From: an uncultured Tateyamaria sp.
Lineage (GTDB): Bacteria; Pseudomonadota; Alphaproteobacteria; Rhodobacterales; Rhodobacteraceae
Direction of reading: 5' to 3'
NCBI RefSeq assembly: GCF_947496075.1
Contig: NZ_CANMBJ010000002.1
Span: 868,001 to 932,000 of the forward strand
Length of the DNA stretch: 64,000 bases
Part shown: positions 54,481 to 63,803 of the stretch, piece by piece
How the letters are laid out: each line of letters starts with the position of its first letter
Numbering within the stretch: position 1 is the stretch's first letter
Program-made: the position numbers and the translations under genes
Notes under the pieces: generated by a model
The model's database searches: none
What the model was told of the DNA's origin: nothing
The model's input: only the letters and a program-made list of their open reading frames with translations

Positions 54481-55962
54481 TTACTCTGCCGCCTTCATCT
54501 CAAAACCCTTCTCGATCATGTCGGCGGGTTCGACCGGGTACTCACCCGAGAAGCAGGCATCACAATATTGCGGACTGGATGCATCGCGCCCCTTGGTCTC
54601 GCCGACAGCGCGGTAGAGGCCATCGAGCGAGATGAACTTCAGGCTGTCGACGCCCAGATGCTGGCACATCTCTTCCTCGCTCATGGTCGCGGCCAGCAGC
54701 TTTTCGCGCTGTGGCGTATCGACACCATAGAAACAAGGCCAAGCCGTGGGCGGCGAAGCGATGCGGAAATGCACCTCTTTGGCACCTGCGTCCAGGATCA
54801 TTTCCTTGATCTTGCGAGATGTCGTGCCGCGCACAACACTGTCATCCACAAGGATCACACGCTTGTCTTTGATCAGGGCGCGGTTCACGTTCAGCTTCAG
54901 GCGTACACCCATGTTGCGGATGCTTTCGGTCGGCTCGATGAACGTCCGGCCCATGTACTGGTTCCGGATGATGCCCATGGCGTAGGGGATGCCGGATTCC
55001 AGCGAATAGCCAATGGCCGCAGGGGTGCCGCTGTCCGGGACCGGACAGACGAGGTCCGCTTCGACCGGAGCCTCCTTGGCCAATTCGCGTCCGATGTTTT
55101 CGCGAGTCTCATAGACTGACCGACCGCCGAGGATACTGTCGGGGCGGCTGAAATAGACGTGCTCGAAGATACAGAACCGGGGTTTCTGCGGGCGAAAGGG
55201 GAAGCGGCTGTCGACGCCTTTGTCGGTGATCACCACCATCTCGCCAGGTTCGATCTCCCGCACGAACTCGGCGCCGATGATGTCGAGCGCGCATGTTTCG
55301 GAACTGAGAACATAACCGGTGTCCAGCTTGCCCAGCACCAGTGGGCGCACGCCCAACGCATCGCGCACGCCGATCAGCTTGGTGCGGGTCATGGCGACAA
55401 CCGAAAATGCGCCTTCGACCCTGCGTAGCGCGTCTTCCATCCGCTCGGGGATATTGCGCTGCAGGCTGCGGGCCATCAGGTGGATGATGCATTCGCTGTC
55501 CGATGAGGACTGGAAGATCGAGCCGCGCTCGATCAATTCTCGGCGCAGGGCATCTGCATTGGTGATATTGCCGTTATGGGCAATGGCCGCGCCGCCCATG
55601 GCGAATTCGCCAAAGAAGGGCTGTACATCGCGGATCGCGGTTTGCCCTTTGGACCCAGCTGTTGAGTAGCGCACATGGCCAATCGAAAGGGAGCCGGGAA
55701 GCGTTTCCATCACCGCCTGAGAGGTGAAGTTGTCGCGGACATAGCCAAAGCGCCGGGCCGAATTGAACCCCTGGTCGGGGTGGTAGGCAACGATACCGCC
55801 CGCTTCTTGTCCACGATGTTGCAGGGCGTGCAGGCCAAGGGCCACGAAATTCGCGGCGTCCATTGTCCCGAGGACGCCGAATATCCCGCATTCTTCCTTG
55901 AGTTTGTCGTCATCAAAGGGATGGGCAAGGGGCATTTGCGCGTGTGCGGCAAGGTCGGACAA
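54481..55962 (-). CDS. purF: amidophosphoribosyltransferase
   Basis: A 493-residue enzyme catalysing the first committed step of purine synthesis, from PRPP and glutamine to phosphoribosylamine. The N-terminal nucleophile Cys25 (KEECGIFGV) is exposed after propeptide cleavage, glutaminase motifs HALQHRGQEAGG and GSLSIGHVRYSTAG are present, and the PRPP loop is VILVDDSVVRGTTSR. The start is TTG at 55962, eight bases after GGAG; an ATG at 55935 is the alternative. The C-terminal CDACFSGEYPV is a family feature. A promoter-like site lies upstream. Confidence 0.95.
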   Translation of the reverse strand: MSDLAAHAQMPLAHPFDDDKLKEECGIFGVLGTMDAANFVALGLHALQHRGQEAGGIVAYHPDQGFNSARRFGYVRDNFTSQAVMETLPGSLSIGHVRYSTAGSKGQTAIRDVQPFFGEFAMGGAAIAHNGNITNADALRRELIERGSIFQSSSDSECIIHLMARSLQRNIPERMEDALRRVEGAFSVVAMTRTKLIGVRDALGVRPLVLGKLDTGYVLSSETCALDIIGAEFVREIEPGEMVVITDKGVDSRFPFRPQKPRFCIFEHVYFSRPDSILGGRSVYETRENIGRELAKEAPVEADLVCPVPDSGTPAAIGYSLESGIPYAMGIIRNQYMGRTFIEPTESIRNMGVRLKLNVNRALIKDKRVILVDDSVVRGTTSRKIKEMILDAGAKEVHFRIASPPTAWPCFYGVDTPQREKLLAATMSEEEMCQHLGVDSLKFISLDGLYRAVGETKGRDASSPQYCDACFSGEYPVEPADMIEKGFEMKAAE

Positions 55963-55998
55963 GGGGCAGCTCCGAATCCGTGAATGGGATATGGGCGC

Positions 55999-56027
55999 GG
56001 TGTAACAAGACAGGCTGCCCCTGTCAC
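55999..56027 (-). promoter_or_regulatory. candidate purF promoter with overlapping inverted repeat
   Basis: On the minus strand GTGACA (56022-56027, five of six to -35) is followed after 17 bases by TACACC (55999-56004, three of six to -10). The spacer overlaps an inverted repeat GACAGG-N5-CCTGTC at 56009-56025, suitable for a repressor. It is about 40 bases before the purF start. Both signals are suggestive only. Confidence 0.35.
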
Positions 56028-56051
56028 GAAAGGATCACAATTGATCGTGCA

Positions 56052-56621
56052 TTACGCAGCGACCGTGTCCGGTTGGCCAATTTTGCCAGCGGACAGTACC
56101 AGCATGGCGCGAGTGTCACCGTAATTGAGCTTGGAAAAGAAGCTGTCGCCTGATGACGGTGCGGCGTGGATCAGCAGGCCAGACTGGGCATAGATCATCT
56201 CTTCGTCCGCGAAATGCAATTCAGCCAGGTCCGGCCCATTAAACAGGGTAGGGCGGATCCCACACCAACCGCTAAGTGCCTTGACCGGGACAGAGACCAC
56301 GGGTGCGTCTACCCAGCGGGCCGGGGTGTGCAACGCAACATGGGCATTTGCGGGCAAGGCGATGTCGGAGCAGGTCGAGAGGACACCACCGGGGATATGC
56401 ACAAGCGGTACAGTGCGGTCGGGGCGCGTGATCGCGGTGATTTCTGCAAAGCCACCGTCGAGCGTCGCCACGGCGTCGCCTGCCTGCAGCGTGTCAACCG
56501 ATGCCCATCCTTTTTCAGTCTCCAGCAATGTATGTGCCGTGACTGTTGCGCTGATGCGCGGGACAGTTGGTGTTTTAATGGGCGTAATGTCGGCAAATGC
56601 GGCGTCGTGGTTCAGAAACAT
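56052..56621 (-). CDS. Hint-like domain protein (third of three, degenerate)
   Basis: A 189-residue protein made almost only of a Hint-like domain: ISATVTAHTLLETEKGWASV, VDTLQAGDAVATLDGGFAEI, HIPGGVLSTCSDIALPANAH and EEMIYAQSGLLIHAAP align in order with the other two Hint proteins. The position of the splicing-type Cys is occupied by Thr (VTAHTLLE), and the SPxH motif is changed to PANAHVALHTP, so autocatalysis is doubtful. It lies just upstream of the purF promoter region on the same strand. The function is unknown. Confidence 0.6.
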   Translation of the reverse strand: MFLNHDAAFADITPIKTPTVPRISATVTAHTLLETEKGWASVDTLQAGDAVATLDGGFAEITAITRPDRTVPLVHIPGGVLSTCSDIALPANAHVALHTPARWVDAPVVSVPVKALSGWCGIRPTLFNGPDLAELHFADEEMIYAQSGLLIHAAPSSGDSFFSKLNYGDTRAMLVLSAGKIGQPDTVAA

Positions 56622-56809
56622 CGGTGTATCCTCGGGTCAGTTTGTGTTCGTGTTCTGGGGACAAGAACGCTCCACAAATCTGCCGCTTTTTGGTCACAAC
56701 CACGGCCAAAGCCGGGCGCTGTTTCGCCACAGTCACCAGTGGGGTGCAGGCGGCCCACACTCTCCGCATCACGGCGACGCGATTAATCCGCGCTTAACCA
56801 TGATTGCGT

Positions 56810-56827
56810 GCGGGCGGTGCTGCCCGC
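56810..56827. terminator. GC-rich hairpin downstream of cvpA
   Basis: GCGGGC (56810-56815) and GCCCGC (56822-56827) with a six-base loop, 39 bases past the cvpA stop on the minus strand. There is no T-run, so it may be only a structural hairpin. It lies in the 244-base gap between cvpA and the third Hint gene; otherwise I see nothing in that gap. Confidence 0.3.
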
Positions 56828-56865
56828 GCCTTTGAAATGTCTGATTCCCGCTTCGTTGGGACGAA

Positions 56866-57420
56866 TTATTCGCTGCAGGCGCCCACAAGGCTCTCGTATT
56901 GGCGGGTGATCCAGCCAAGCGCCTCTTCGGGGTTCTGCTCTTCGATCTGCCCGGTGAAGCGGCCAAACACGGCGGCCGAACGGCTTTCATCAACGATGGT
57001 GAATTCCTGACCGGTGATCACCGTGTCGTAGACAAAGAACGCAATGGCAACCAGAAGGATGCCACGCGCCACGCCAAAGAGGAAACCAAGACCCTGATCG
57101 ATACCGCCGAGAGCGGACCGTTGCACAATCGATGAAAAAAGCGGGGTGAACAGGGACACCACGATCAACGCAACAGCAAAGACAAGGGCAAAGGCCCCAA
57201 TAATGCTGAGCTCGCAACTGTCAGCGATGAAGTCGCCCACAACCGGAATCTCGCGCACCAGCGGTTCCACGCGCGGGGCAAACAGGAATGCCAGAATGGC
57301 GGCTGCAATCCAGCCTGCAATTGCCATGGCTTCGCGCACGAACCCGCGCCCATAGGCCAATAGGGCCGACAGGATGATGACCACGGCAACTACGCCGTCA
57401 ATGATGGTGAACCCTTCCAT
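56866..57420 (-). CDS. cvpA: CvpA family membrane protein
   Basis: A 184-residue inner-membrane protein with four predicted helices (GVVAVVIILSALLAYGRGFV, AIAGWIAAAILAFLFAP and two later). The family was named for colicin V production and is linked to envelope homeostasis; it is often near purF, as here. The C-terminal cytoplasmic part ends in ALGWITRQYESLVGACSE. It begins 33 bases after radA in the same operon. Confidence 0.88.
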   Translation of the reverse strand: MEGFTIIDGVVAVVIILSALLAYGRGFVREAMAIAGWIAAAILAFLFAPRVEPLVREIPVVGDFIADSCELSIIGAFALVFAVALIVVSLFTPLFSSIVQRSALGGIDQGLGFLFGVARGILLVAIAFFVYDTVITGQEFTIVDESRSAAVFGRFTGQIEEQNPEEALGWITRQYESLVGACSE

Positions 57421-57453
57421 GGTCCTGCCCCTTATGTTCTGCCCGTGCGGCGT

Positions 57454-58821
57454 CTAGCCTGCGCCGAATACGTCGCCTACAAACCCGGTCAGGTCACTGA
57501 AGCGTTTCAGCGTCATTCCCGGTGCACCTTGGGCTTTGCCGCCTTTGGGTGCAATGGATGACGAAAAACCAAGTTTTTGGGCTTCTTTCAACCTGTTTTC
57601 CGTCTGAGGGGCAGGCCGAAGCGCGCCAGATAGGCTGATTTCCCCAAAAACAACTGTATCTGCGGGCAATGCACTATCCTCGCGTGCAGACAAAAGGGCG
57701 GCTGCGACGGCCAGATCGGCAGCAGGTTCGCTGATTTTCATGCCGCCTGCGACATTCAGATACACATCAAGCCCGGCAAAAGGGATGCCACAGCGTGCCT
57801 CAAGGACCGCAAGGATCATGGCAAGACGCCCACCATCCCAACCCACCACGGTCCGGCGCGCTTGGGAATGCGGGGAGGGTGCGACAAGGGCCTGCATCTC
57901 GCACAACACGGGACGGGTGCCTTCGATCCCGGCAAATACGACGGACCCGGGCGACGGCTCGCCGCGTTCGGACAAGAACAGGGCCGACGGGTTCGTGACC
58001 TCGGCCAGTCCTTTGCCGGTCATTTCGAACACGCCAATTTCGTCGGCGGGGCCGAAGCGGTTCTTGACTGCGCGCAGGATGCGGAACTGGTGCCCGCGCT
58101 CGCCCTCGAAGTACAAGACCGTATCGACCATGTGTTCGACCACGCGGGGGCCTGCAATCTGCCCTTCCTTGGTCACGTGCCCAACCAGAATGACGCTGAT
58201 GCCTTTTCGCTTGGCAAAAGTCGTCAGTTCATGTGCGGCGGCACGAACCTGGCTGACCGACCCGGGCGCACTGTCGACAGTGTCGAGCCACATGGTCTGG
58301 ATTGAATCGATGATGGCCAACCCCGGCGCCTCGGCCTCGAGCGTGGTCAGGATGTTGCGCAGGTTGGTATCCGCCGCCAGTTGTACTGGCGCATCGGACA
58401 GCCCGAGGCGCTCCGCGCGCATCCGGACCTGCGCACTTGCCTCTTCGCCGCTGACATAGATCGTTTTCAGGCCGTTGCGGGCGAAACGCGCCGCGGCTTG
58501 CAACAGAAGGGTGGATTTGCCGATGCCAGGATCGCCACCAACCAGAATGGCAGAAGCGGGGACAAGACCGCCGCCCAGTACCCGGTCAAGCTCGGCCACC
58601 TTGCTTTCGGTTCGGGGTGGTGGCGTTTCCTGCGTCGCCAGATCGGTCAGGGTGACCGTATTGCCCCGTTTTGTGCCCAGCCCCTTGCTGCTGGGGCCCG
58701 CAGAAAGGCCGGCGTCTTCGCTGATGGTGTTCCACTCACCACAGCCGTCACAGCGCCCGGACCACTTGGAGAAGGACGCGCCGCATGAGGAGCAGGAATA
58801 GGTCGTGCCGGTTTTTACCAT
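57454..58821 (-). CDS. radA: DNA repair protein RadA (Sms)
   Basis: A 455-residue RecA-related ATPase that drives branch migration in recombination. The N-terminal zinc finger is CSSCGASFSKWSGRCDGC, Walker A is GGDPGIGKSTLL, the RadA-specific KNRFG motif is in VKNRFGPADEIGVFE, and a Lon-like C-terminal domain follows (AGLDVYLNVAGGMKI). The ATG at 58821 gives the standard start; the longer reading is unlikely. It is followed by cvpA with 33 bases between. Confidence 0.95.
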   Translation of the reverse strand: MVKTGTTYSCSSCGASFSKWSGRCDGCGEWNTISEDAGLSAGPSSKGLGTKRGNTVTLTDLATQETPPPRTESKVAELDRVLGGGLVPASAILVGGDPGIGKSTLLLQAAARFARNGLKTIYVSGEEASAQVRMRAERLGLSDAPVQLAADTNLRNILTTLEAEAPGLAIIDSIQTMWLDTVDSAPGSVSQVRAAAHELTTFAKRKGISVILVGHVTKEGQIAGPRVVEHMVDTVLYFEGERGHQFRILRAVKNRFGPADEIGVFEMTGKGLAEVTNPSALFLSERGEPSPGSVVFAGIEGTRPVLCEMQALVAPSPHSQARRTVVGWDGGRLAMILAVLEARCGIPFAGLDVYLNVAGGMKISEPAADLAVAAALLSAREDSALPADTVVFGEISLSGALRPAPQTENRLKEAQKLGFSSSIAPKGGKAQGAPGMTLKRFSDLTGFVGDVFGAG

Positions 58822-58860
58822 GCGCGTTGGTCTGCCAGCGGCGGCGTGGGCGGGCAAGCC

Positions 58861-59610
58861 CTATTCAGCGCGCAATGGCAGTTGGGTGACTTTTGACGGT
58901 GTGGCAGGTTGGTTCAGTTCGGGCAGCAGTCGCTCCATCTCGTCCAAAAGACGTTCAAGATGGGCGCGTGCCACGTTCTCCTCCAGTTCCAGCCGGTTGA
59001 TCCAGGTCGAAAACTCGCCATGGATCGCCTTGGCCTGTTCCAAGCGGTCGTTGAACTGCTCAATCTCGAATTGGCGCTGCTGAAGGAAGGACCGCGCCCG
59101 TTCGACCTTGGTGTCTGAATAGGCTTGGGCAAGGTCTCGACTGATATGGGACATCTTCGCCGCCAACTCCAGCAGTTCAGGCTCCAACATACCCAGATCG
59201 GGATGATCGCGCAGGAACGCCAGACGATCCTGCGTGCTTTCAAACGCATCGCTCAGACCAAAAGTGCCGCTGCGATCCGCGTGATGTGCAGCGTGATAGG
59301 CACGGGTGATGTCATCTACGCCAACACTGAATTGCCGGTGCGAGTTTTCAAGCTGCATGATGCGCATGTTGGTTGGCAGGAAAAAACACAAGGCAACTGC
59401 AAAGACAGTCAGCCCGATCTGGGCGATCATCCCAGCTTGGGCAACCGGCGCGCCATTCCAAGTAACCGAAAGGTCAATCCACGGCCAAAAGCCTGCCGCA
59501 GCCATCCCAATTGTGACAATCAATCCAAGTGCGAGCGCAGCAAAAAGAAAAAGCGCGAGCCGTTGCATGGTTGCAGCAAGAACCTGTGCTGCGAAAATTA
59601 CTTGTTTCAT
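58861..59610 (-). CDS. coiled-coil membrane protein of unknown function
   Basis: A 249-residue protein with two N-terminal transmembrane helices (about 17-40 and 60-82) and a long cytoplasmic helical region (about 90-240) rich in Glu, Arg and Leu (ARSFLQQRQFEIEQFNDRLE, a coiled coil). Roseobacter orthologues are often labelled DNA repair protein, presumably from their place beside radA, and I see no repair motif. The ATG at 59610 is chosen because GGGGGGAAGG lies just upstream; the longer reading to 59649 is less likely. It is 39 bases upstream of radA. Confidence 0.65.
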   Translation of the reverse strand: MKQVIFAAQVLAATMQRLALFLFAALALGLIVTIGMAAAGFWPWIDLSVTWNGAPVAQAGMIAQIGLTVFAVALCFFLPTNMRIMQLENSHRQFSVGVDDITRAYHAAHHADRSGTFGLSDAFESTQDRLAFLRDHPDLGMLEPELLELAAKMSHISRDLAQAYSDTKVERARSFLQQRQFEIEQFNDRLEQAKAIHGEFSTWINRLELEENVARAHLERLLDEMERLLPELNQPATPSKVTQLPLRAE

Positions 59611-59725
59611 TAGCCTTCCCCCCAGAAGACGCACTAATCTAGGCAGCATATCCTTAAGCGTCGGAAAATACAGTCAAAAAGTGGTGACTTGTGAGGGCGC
59701 GATATGGATTGTTTCCGGTTTCGCA

Positions 59726-60169
59726 TCAATCCATGAGGTTGGACGCAATCCTTTCAGTTCGAACACCGACCCAAAGCGATGCCAGAATGCACGCGGTAAA
59801 GAGGTAAAGCCCCCACGCCACTTCCAGCCGTCCAACACCGATGCCTTTGGCAACCGTGATGTACATTGCGATCAGAAAAATATCGGCCATCGCCAGCTTC
59901 CCCATGATCCGCAGCGCAGGGGCAAGGCGCGGGCTGGCCATGTTCCAATGCAGCAGCGCCAGTCCGATGGTCTTGGCCATCGGCGCCACCAGGGCAAAGA
60001 TGGCAACGATCAGGGCAAGGAAGACATCCGTGCCCCAAAGCGATTGAAGCCCGGTCAAAACGGAAATCTCTTTCAGCTTGAAAAGCGGCAGTAGCCCTGC
60101 CTCGAGCAATGGCGCAAACCACGAGACCGGGAACAGGATAAGCAGGGACAGGTTGATCCAGCGATGCAT
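59726..60169 (-). CDS. PqiA-like (paraquat-inducible protein A family) membrane protein
   Basis: A 147-residue protein with four predicted helices, about half the size of E. coli PqiA. NLSLLILFPVSWFAPLLEAG at the start and MGKLAMADIFLIAMYITVAK resemble one PqiA repeat, including the conserved W..A..G spacing. It lies 47 bases downstream of mlaF in the same minus-strand group. PqiA works with MCE-type lipid transporters, so a role in phospholipid traffic with MlaEF is plausible; no MCE-domain gene is seen in the window. Confidence 0.7.
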   Translation of the reverse strand: MHRWINLSLLILFPVSWFAPLLEAGLLPLFKLKEISVLTGLQSLWGTDVFLALIVAIFALVAPMAKTIGLALLHWNMASPRLAPALRIMGKLAMADIFLIAMYITVAKGIGVGRLEVAWGLYLFTACILASLWVGVRTERIASNLMD

Positions 60170-60216
60170 GACGGCAAGTGGCCGCGTCGGAATGCATGTG
60201 TCAAGCGCTGCACGCC

Positions 60217-60966
60217 TCAGCGCACGGTCTCGATCGGCCCTTCTGCCCGCCCGTGAATGAACTGATCCACGTATGGATCGGTCGCCCCGTCAATGTCGGC
60301 CACGGGACCTGTCCAGCGGATCTTGCCCCCGTGCAGCATCGCGACGTTATCCGCAATGGTCCGCACGGACGTCATGTCGTGGGTGATCGTCATCGTTGTC
60401 GCACCCATCTCGGTTACAATCTCGCGGATGAGGTCGTTGATGACGCCCGCCATGATTGGATCAAGTCCGGTGGTCGGTTCGTCAAAAAAGATGATTTCGG
60501 GTTCTGCCGCAATGGCCCGCGCCAGCCCCACGCGTTTTTGCATCCCGCCCGATAGTTCGGCAGGCAGACGATCCGCCACATCCGGCGTCAGCCCCACACG
60601 GCGCAGTTTCTCGATGGCAATCTCATGCGCCTCTTCCTTCGGGCGCGCAAGGCTGCCGCGCAGCAGACGAAAGGCAACGTTCTGCCAGACGGGCAGGGAA
60701 TCAAACAAGGCAGCACCCTGAAAAAGCATCCCGAAGCGTGCCAGAAAGGCATCGCGATCTCCGGTCTGGCTGACATCCTGACCGTCAACCGTGATCGTGC
60801 CCTTCTCGGGCGTAACAAGGCCAAGGATCGTCTTGATCGCGATGGACTTGCCGGTGCCGGAGCCGCCAATGATCACCATCGACGTGCCGCGCGCGACATG
60901 CAGATCAACACCGCGCAGAACGTGATTGTCGCCAAAGCTTTTGTGGATGTTGTCGAGCGTAATCAT
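60217..60966 (-). CDS. mlaF: phospholipid ABC transporter ATP-binding protein MlaF
   Basis: A 249-residue ABC ATPase of the Mla/Ttg2A type: Walker A GGSGTGKSIAIKTIL, signature LSGGMQKRVGLARA, Walker B IIFFDEPTTGLDP and H-loop TITHDMTSVR. The C-terminal extension (DIDGATDPYVDQFIHGRAEG) is characteristic of MlaF, where it contacts the STAS partner MlaB or the neighbouring subunit. It is 43 bases downstream of mlaE. It energises phospholipid transport for outer-membrane lipid asymmetry. Confidence 0.9.
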   Translation of the reverse strand: MITLDNIHKSFGDNHVLRGVDLHVARGTSMVIIGGSGTGKSIAIKTILGLVTPEKGTITVDGQDVSQTGDRDAFLARFGMLFQGAALFDSLPVWQNVAFRLLRGSLARPKEEAHEIAIEKLRRVGLTPDVADRLPAELSGGMQKRVGLARAIAAEPEIIFFDEPTTGLDPIMAGVINDLIREIVTEMGATTMTITHDMTSVRTIADNVAMLHGGKIRWTGPVADIDGATDPYVDQFIHGRAEGPIETVR

Positions 60967-61009
60967 CTGGCAGGACCTGTGACGGACAAGGAAGAGGGCG
61001 CGTTCTGGG

Positions 61010-61783
61010 TCATACCGAAAAGAACACCCCTGTGAGCACGAAGTTGGCGGCCAGGATCAACACGGCAGCGGCCTCGACCGACCCCTTGGTCGCCCGGCCC
61101 ACGCCCTGCGCACCCCGGCCTGAGTTCATGCCGAAGTAGCATCCCATCAAGGCGGCGATGCAGCCGAACACCGCGCCTTTCACAAGGCTGGATGTAATAT
61201 CCCGCATTTGCAGGAAATCGACCGTGTTCTGGATGTACGCCGCTGCGTTGAAGCCCAACGTGCCCGTGGCGACCGCATAACCACCAAAGATACCAATCAC
61301 ATCACCAACGGCCACCAACAATGGCACGACCAATGTGGCGGCTAGCACGCGCGGCACTGTCAGGTACTTCATCGGATGCGTCGACAGCGTGACCAAAGCA
61401 TCAATCTGCTCGGTCACTTTCATCGTCGCAATCTCGGCCGCGATGGAAGAGGTGACGCGCGCGGCGATCATCAACCCGACAAGCACCGGACCCAGTTCGC
61501 GCACCATGCCTATGGCAACGATCTGGGGCACCACAGCCTCGGCATTGAAGCGCGCGCCGCCGGCATAGATTTGCAGCGCCAGCGCGCCGCCCGTAAAAAT
61601 GGCCGTCAACCCGACGACAGGCAGGGACAACCACCCGATATTCAGCAGGGCCAGGGCCAGCTCGCGTGGATAAAACGGGGGCCGCAACAGGTGGGTGACC
61701 GACGTGCCAAAGAACATGGCCACACGGCCCATGGCGGCCAAAAGGCCCAGCGCGGCCCGTCCAAGTGCTGCGATCCAGCTCAT
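61010..61783 (-). CDS. mlaE: phospholipid ABC transporter permease MlaE
   Basis: A 257-residue permease of the MlaE/YrbE family with about five to six helices. [47 protein letters not shown]-type residues (seen here as [20 protein letters not shown]) and [20 protein letters not shown] are the diagnostic coupling-helix regions. The ATG overlaps the alr stop by four bases. With MlaF it forms the inner-membrane engine, but the MlaD MCE subunit gene is not nearby. Confidence 0.9.
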   Translation of the reverse strand: MSWIAALGRAALGLLAAMGRVAMFFGTSVTHLLRPPFYPRELALALLNIGWLSLPVVGLTAIFTGGALALQIYAGGARFNAEAVVPQIVAIGMVRELGPVLVGLMIAARVTSSIAAEIATMKVTEQIDALVTLSTHPMKYLTVPRVLAATLVVPLLVAVGDVIGIFGGYAVATGTLGFNAAAYIQNTVDFLQMRDITSSLVKGAVFGCIAALMGCYFGMNSGRGAQGVGRATKGSVEAAAVLILAANFVLTGVFFSV

Positions 61784-62814
61784 CCCACAAGGCTCCGTTG
61801 ATAGCGCAGGCCAAGCGAGGTCAGGATTTCATAACCAATGGTGCCAGCGGCATCAGCCACCGTATCGACAGACTGATGACGCCCGATAAGCTGCAGCTCG
61901 ACGGGATCATGATCCAGTGTCGTGACGTCTGCAGTGATCAGATCCATGGACACACGGCCAACGACAGGGCAGGGCGTGTCGCCGGCAAAAAGCGTCGCCT
62001 TGGGACCCATCGCGCGGATCAACCCGTCTGCATAGCCGCCGGAGACAGTCGCGATGCGGCTGTCTCGTGGGGCAGTCCAGGTGTTGCCGTAGCCGACGCT
62101 TTCCCCCTGCACGACGTCCCGAACCTGAATGACGGGCAGATCAAGCGTGACCACCGGGGCCGCATCGGCAAAGGGCAGACCGCCATAGAGGCCGATACCC
62201 GGACGCGTCATGTCAAAGTGATAGTCCGGGCCAAGTATGGTGCCGCCGGTGGCAGCTAGAGAGCTGGGAATGTCCAATCCGTCAGTCATCGCACGGAACT
62301 CGGACAATTGCCTTGCATTCATCGGGTGATCAGGCTCATCCGCACAGGCCAGATGCGACATGATCAGCGCTGGACCTTGGGCAATTGCAATGTCGCGCAC
62401 GGCGGACCATTCGGCGGGCTCCATGCCCAGGCGGTTCATCCCGCTGTCCAGTTGAATGCCGAAGGGCGCACCCGGCAACGCCTCGACATGACGCAGCATC
62501 TGGTCAACGGAGTTAAGCAGCGGGGTTAACGCCGCTTCGCGGATCGCGTTGGTATCGCCAACCATGTGCCCGGAAAAGACGTAGATCGCTGGCCCCTGAC
62601 CAATCGCCCCGCGCAGCGTGTTGCCTTCTTCGGCCGTGGCCACGAAAAAGCTGCGCACGCCAGCGCGTACAAGAGCGCGGCCCACGACAGGCGCACCCAG
62701 ACCATAGCCATTGGCTTTGACCACCGCACCGGTTTCGCACGCGCTGAGTGCATCAAGGGATTGCCAATTGCGCACAAGCGCGCCGAGGTCGATAGAGAGG
62801 GTCGCAGATGTCAT
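61780..62814 (-). CDS. alr: alanine racemase
   Basis: A 344-residue PLP enzyme that makes D-alanine for peptidoglycan. [15 protein letters not shown] contains the PLP lysine Lys33; [12 protein letters not shown] and the C-terminal [14 protein letters not shown] with the catalytic Tyr are present. It is slightly shorter than E. coli Alr but complete. Its stop overlaps the mlaE start, so the two are coupled. It likely belongs to an operon with the dnaB gene at the edge, which is on the same strand but separated by the DUF1194 gene. Confidence 0.93.
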   Translation of the reverse strand: MTSATLSIDLGALVRNWQSLDALSACETGAVVKANGYGLGAPVVGRALVRAGVRSFFVATAEEGNTLRGAIGQGPAIYVFSGHMVGDTNAIREAALTPLLNSVDQMLRHVEALPGAPFGIQLDSGMNRLGMEPAEWSAVRDIAIAQGPALIMSHLACADEPDHPMNARQLSEFRAMTDGLDIPSSLAATGGTILGPDYHFDMTRPGIGLYGGLPFADAAPVVTLDLPVIQVRDVVQGESVGYGNTWTAPRDSRIATVSGGYADGLIRAMGPKATLFAGDTPCPVVGRVSMDLITADVTTLDHDPVELQLIGRHQSVDTVADAAGTIGYEILTSLGLRYQRSLVG

Positions 62815-62870
62815 GACCGGCTGTTTGGCAGGACGACGCGCATTGGTGAAGAGGAAAATGCGATATGGGC

Positions 62871-63659
62871 TTAAGGCAGCGCAAAGATGTCGCGATTGCG
62901 TTCCCAGATTTCCTCTCCGATCAGGCAGTTATAGGGTGCTGTGGCTTGGGCACGCCACAGACGCGCGGACTGTCCGGCAATTTCAAGGACCAGTTTGCGC
63001 CGCACCGCATCCTCAAATTCCGCCCAATCCGTAACGGGCACGACAAAGGCACCGGTGCCGCCAATGACACATGCGGTGTAGTAGGCATCAAGATCGGGAA
63101 TATTCCACCGGGACGTAAATCCGTCATCTTGGGTCATCAATGGCAGTCCGTTGATCGTGATGCCCTGCGCCAGAACGGCATCTCGGGCCAGGGTGACGGG
63201 ACGCCCCATGTTGTTCGGGCCGTCCCCTGACACGTCAATAACCCTGCGCAAGCCATCAAATGCGTTCCGGTCAATGCTCTCAGCAGCATGCATCAACGCT
63301 CCGGAAATCGAAGTGCGGCGCATCGCATCGTCAAAATGGGCTGTGATCTGACCTGCAATCCTGGCCGCATCCTCGGGGGTGGCCAAAACGGTCCAAGGTA
63401 CAATCACCCGTTGGTCATGCGTCCCGGCCCATTCAACATAGGTGATTGCGATCCGACCCAGAAACCCACTTGTGATGGCGGCCTGCACCTCGGGCGCTTG
63501 AAGGGCAGCGGCATAGCCACGCCGCTGGATTTCAAGCTCGTAGGGTTGCATAGAGCGGCTTACATCAACGGCGAGGAACAGCTCGACATCCACCTCGATC
63601 CGCTCCTGCGCATGCACGACCGAGCCAAAGCACACCAACAAACCAAGAAGCAAGCGCAT
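62871..63659 (-). CDS. DUF1194 (von Willebrand factor A-like) exported protein
   Basis: A 262-residue protein with a signal peptide ([17 protein letters not shown]) and a VWA-like domain whose metal motif DxSxS is Asp32-Ser34-Ser36 (VDVSRSM). Other conserved parts are [34 protein letters not shown] and [16 protein letters not shown]. It matches DUF1194, common in Rhodobacterales, periplasmic and of unknown role. The longer reading to 63695 is less likely since the signal peptide begins at 63659. Two C-terminal cysteines (ACVIGG and [10 protein letters not shown]) may pair. Confidence 0.82.
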   Translation of the reverse strand: MRLLLGLLVCFGSVVHAQERIEVDVELFLAVDVSRSMQPYELEIQRRGYAAALQAPEVQAAITSGFLGRIAITYVEWAGTHDQRVIVPWTVLATPEDAARIAGQITAHFDDAMRRTSISGALMHAAESIDRNAFDGLRRVIDVSGDGPNNMGRPVTLARDAVLAQGITINGLPLMTQDDGFTSRWNIPDLDAYYTACVIGGTGAFVVPVTDWAEFEDAVRRKLVLEIAGQSARLWRAQATAPYNCLIGEEIWERNRDIFALP

Positions 63660-63803
63660 GCTGTTACTGTGACGGGCCAGCGTGACTCTGTCCAATCACA
63701 ACCCGGCCATACAGCTTCTTCTGGCCAAAAATACCTCGGGGACGCCGAAGGCGAGGGCAGAGCCCCTAAAACATTGGCGTCGCGCGCAGCGCGTCCTTGG
63801 TGA

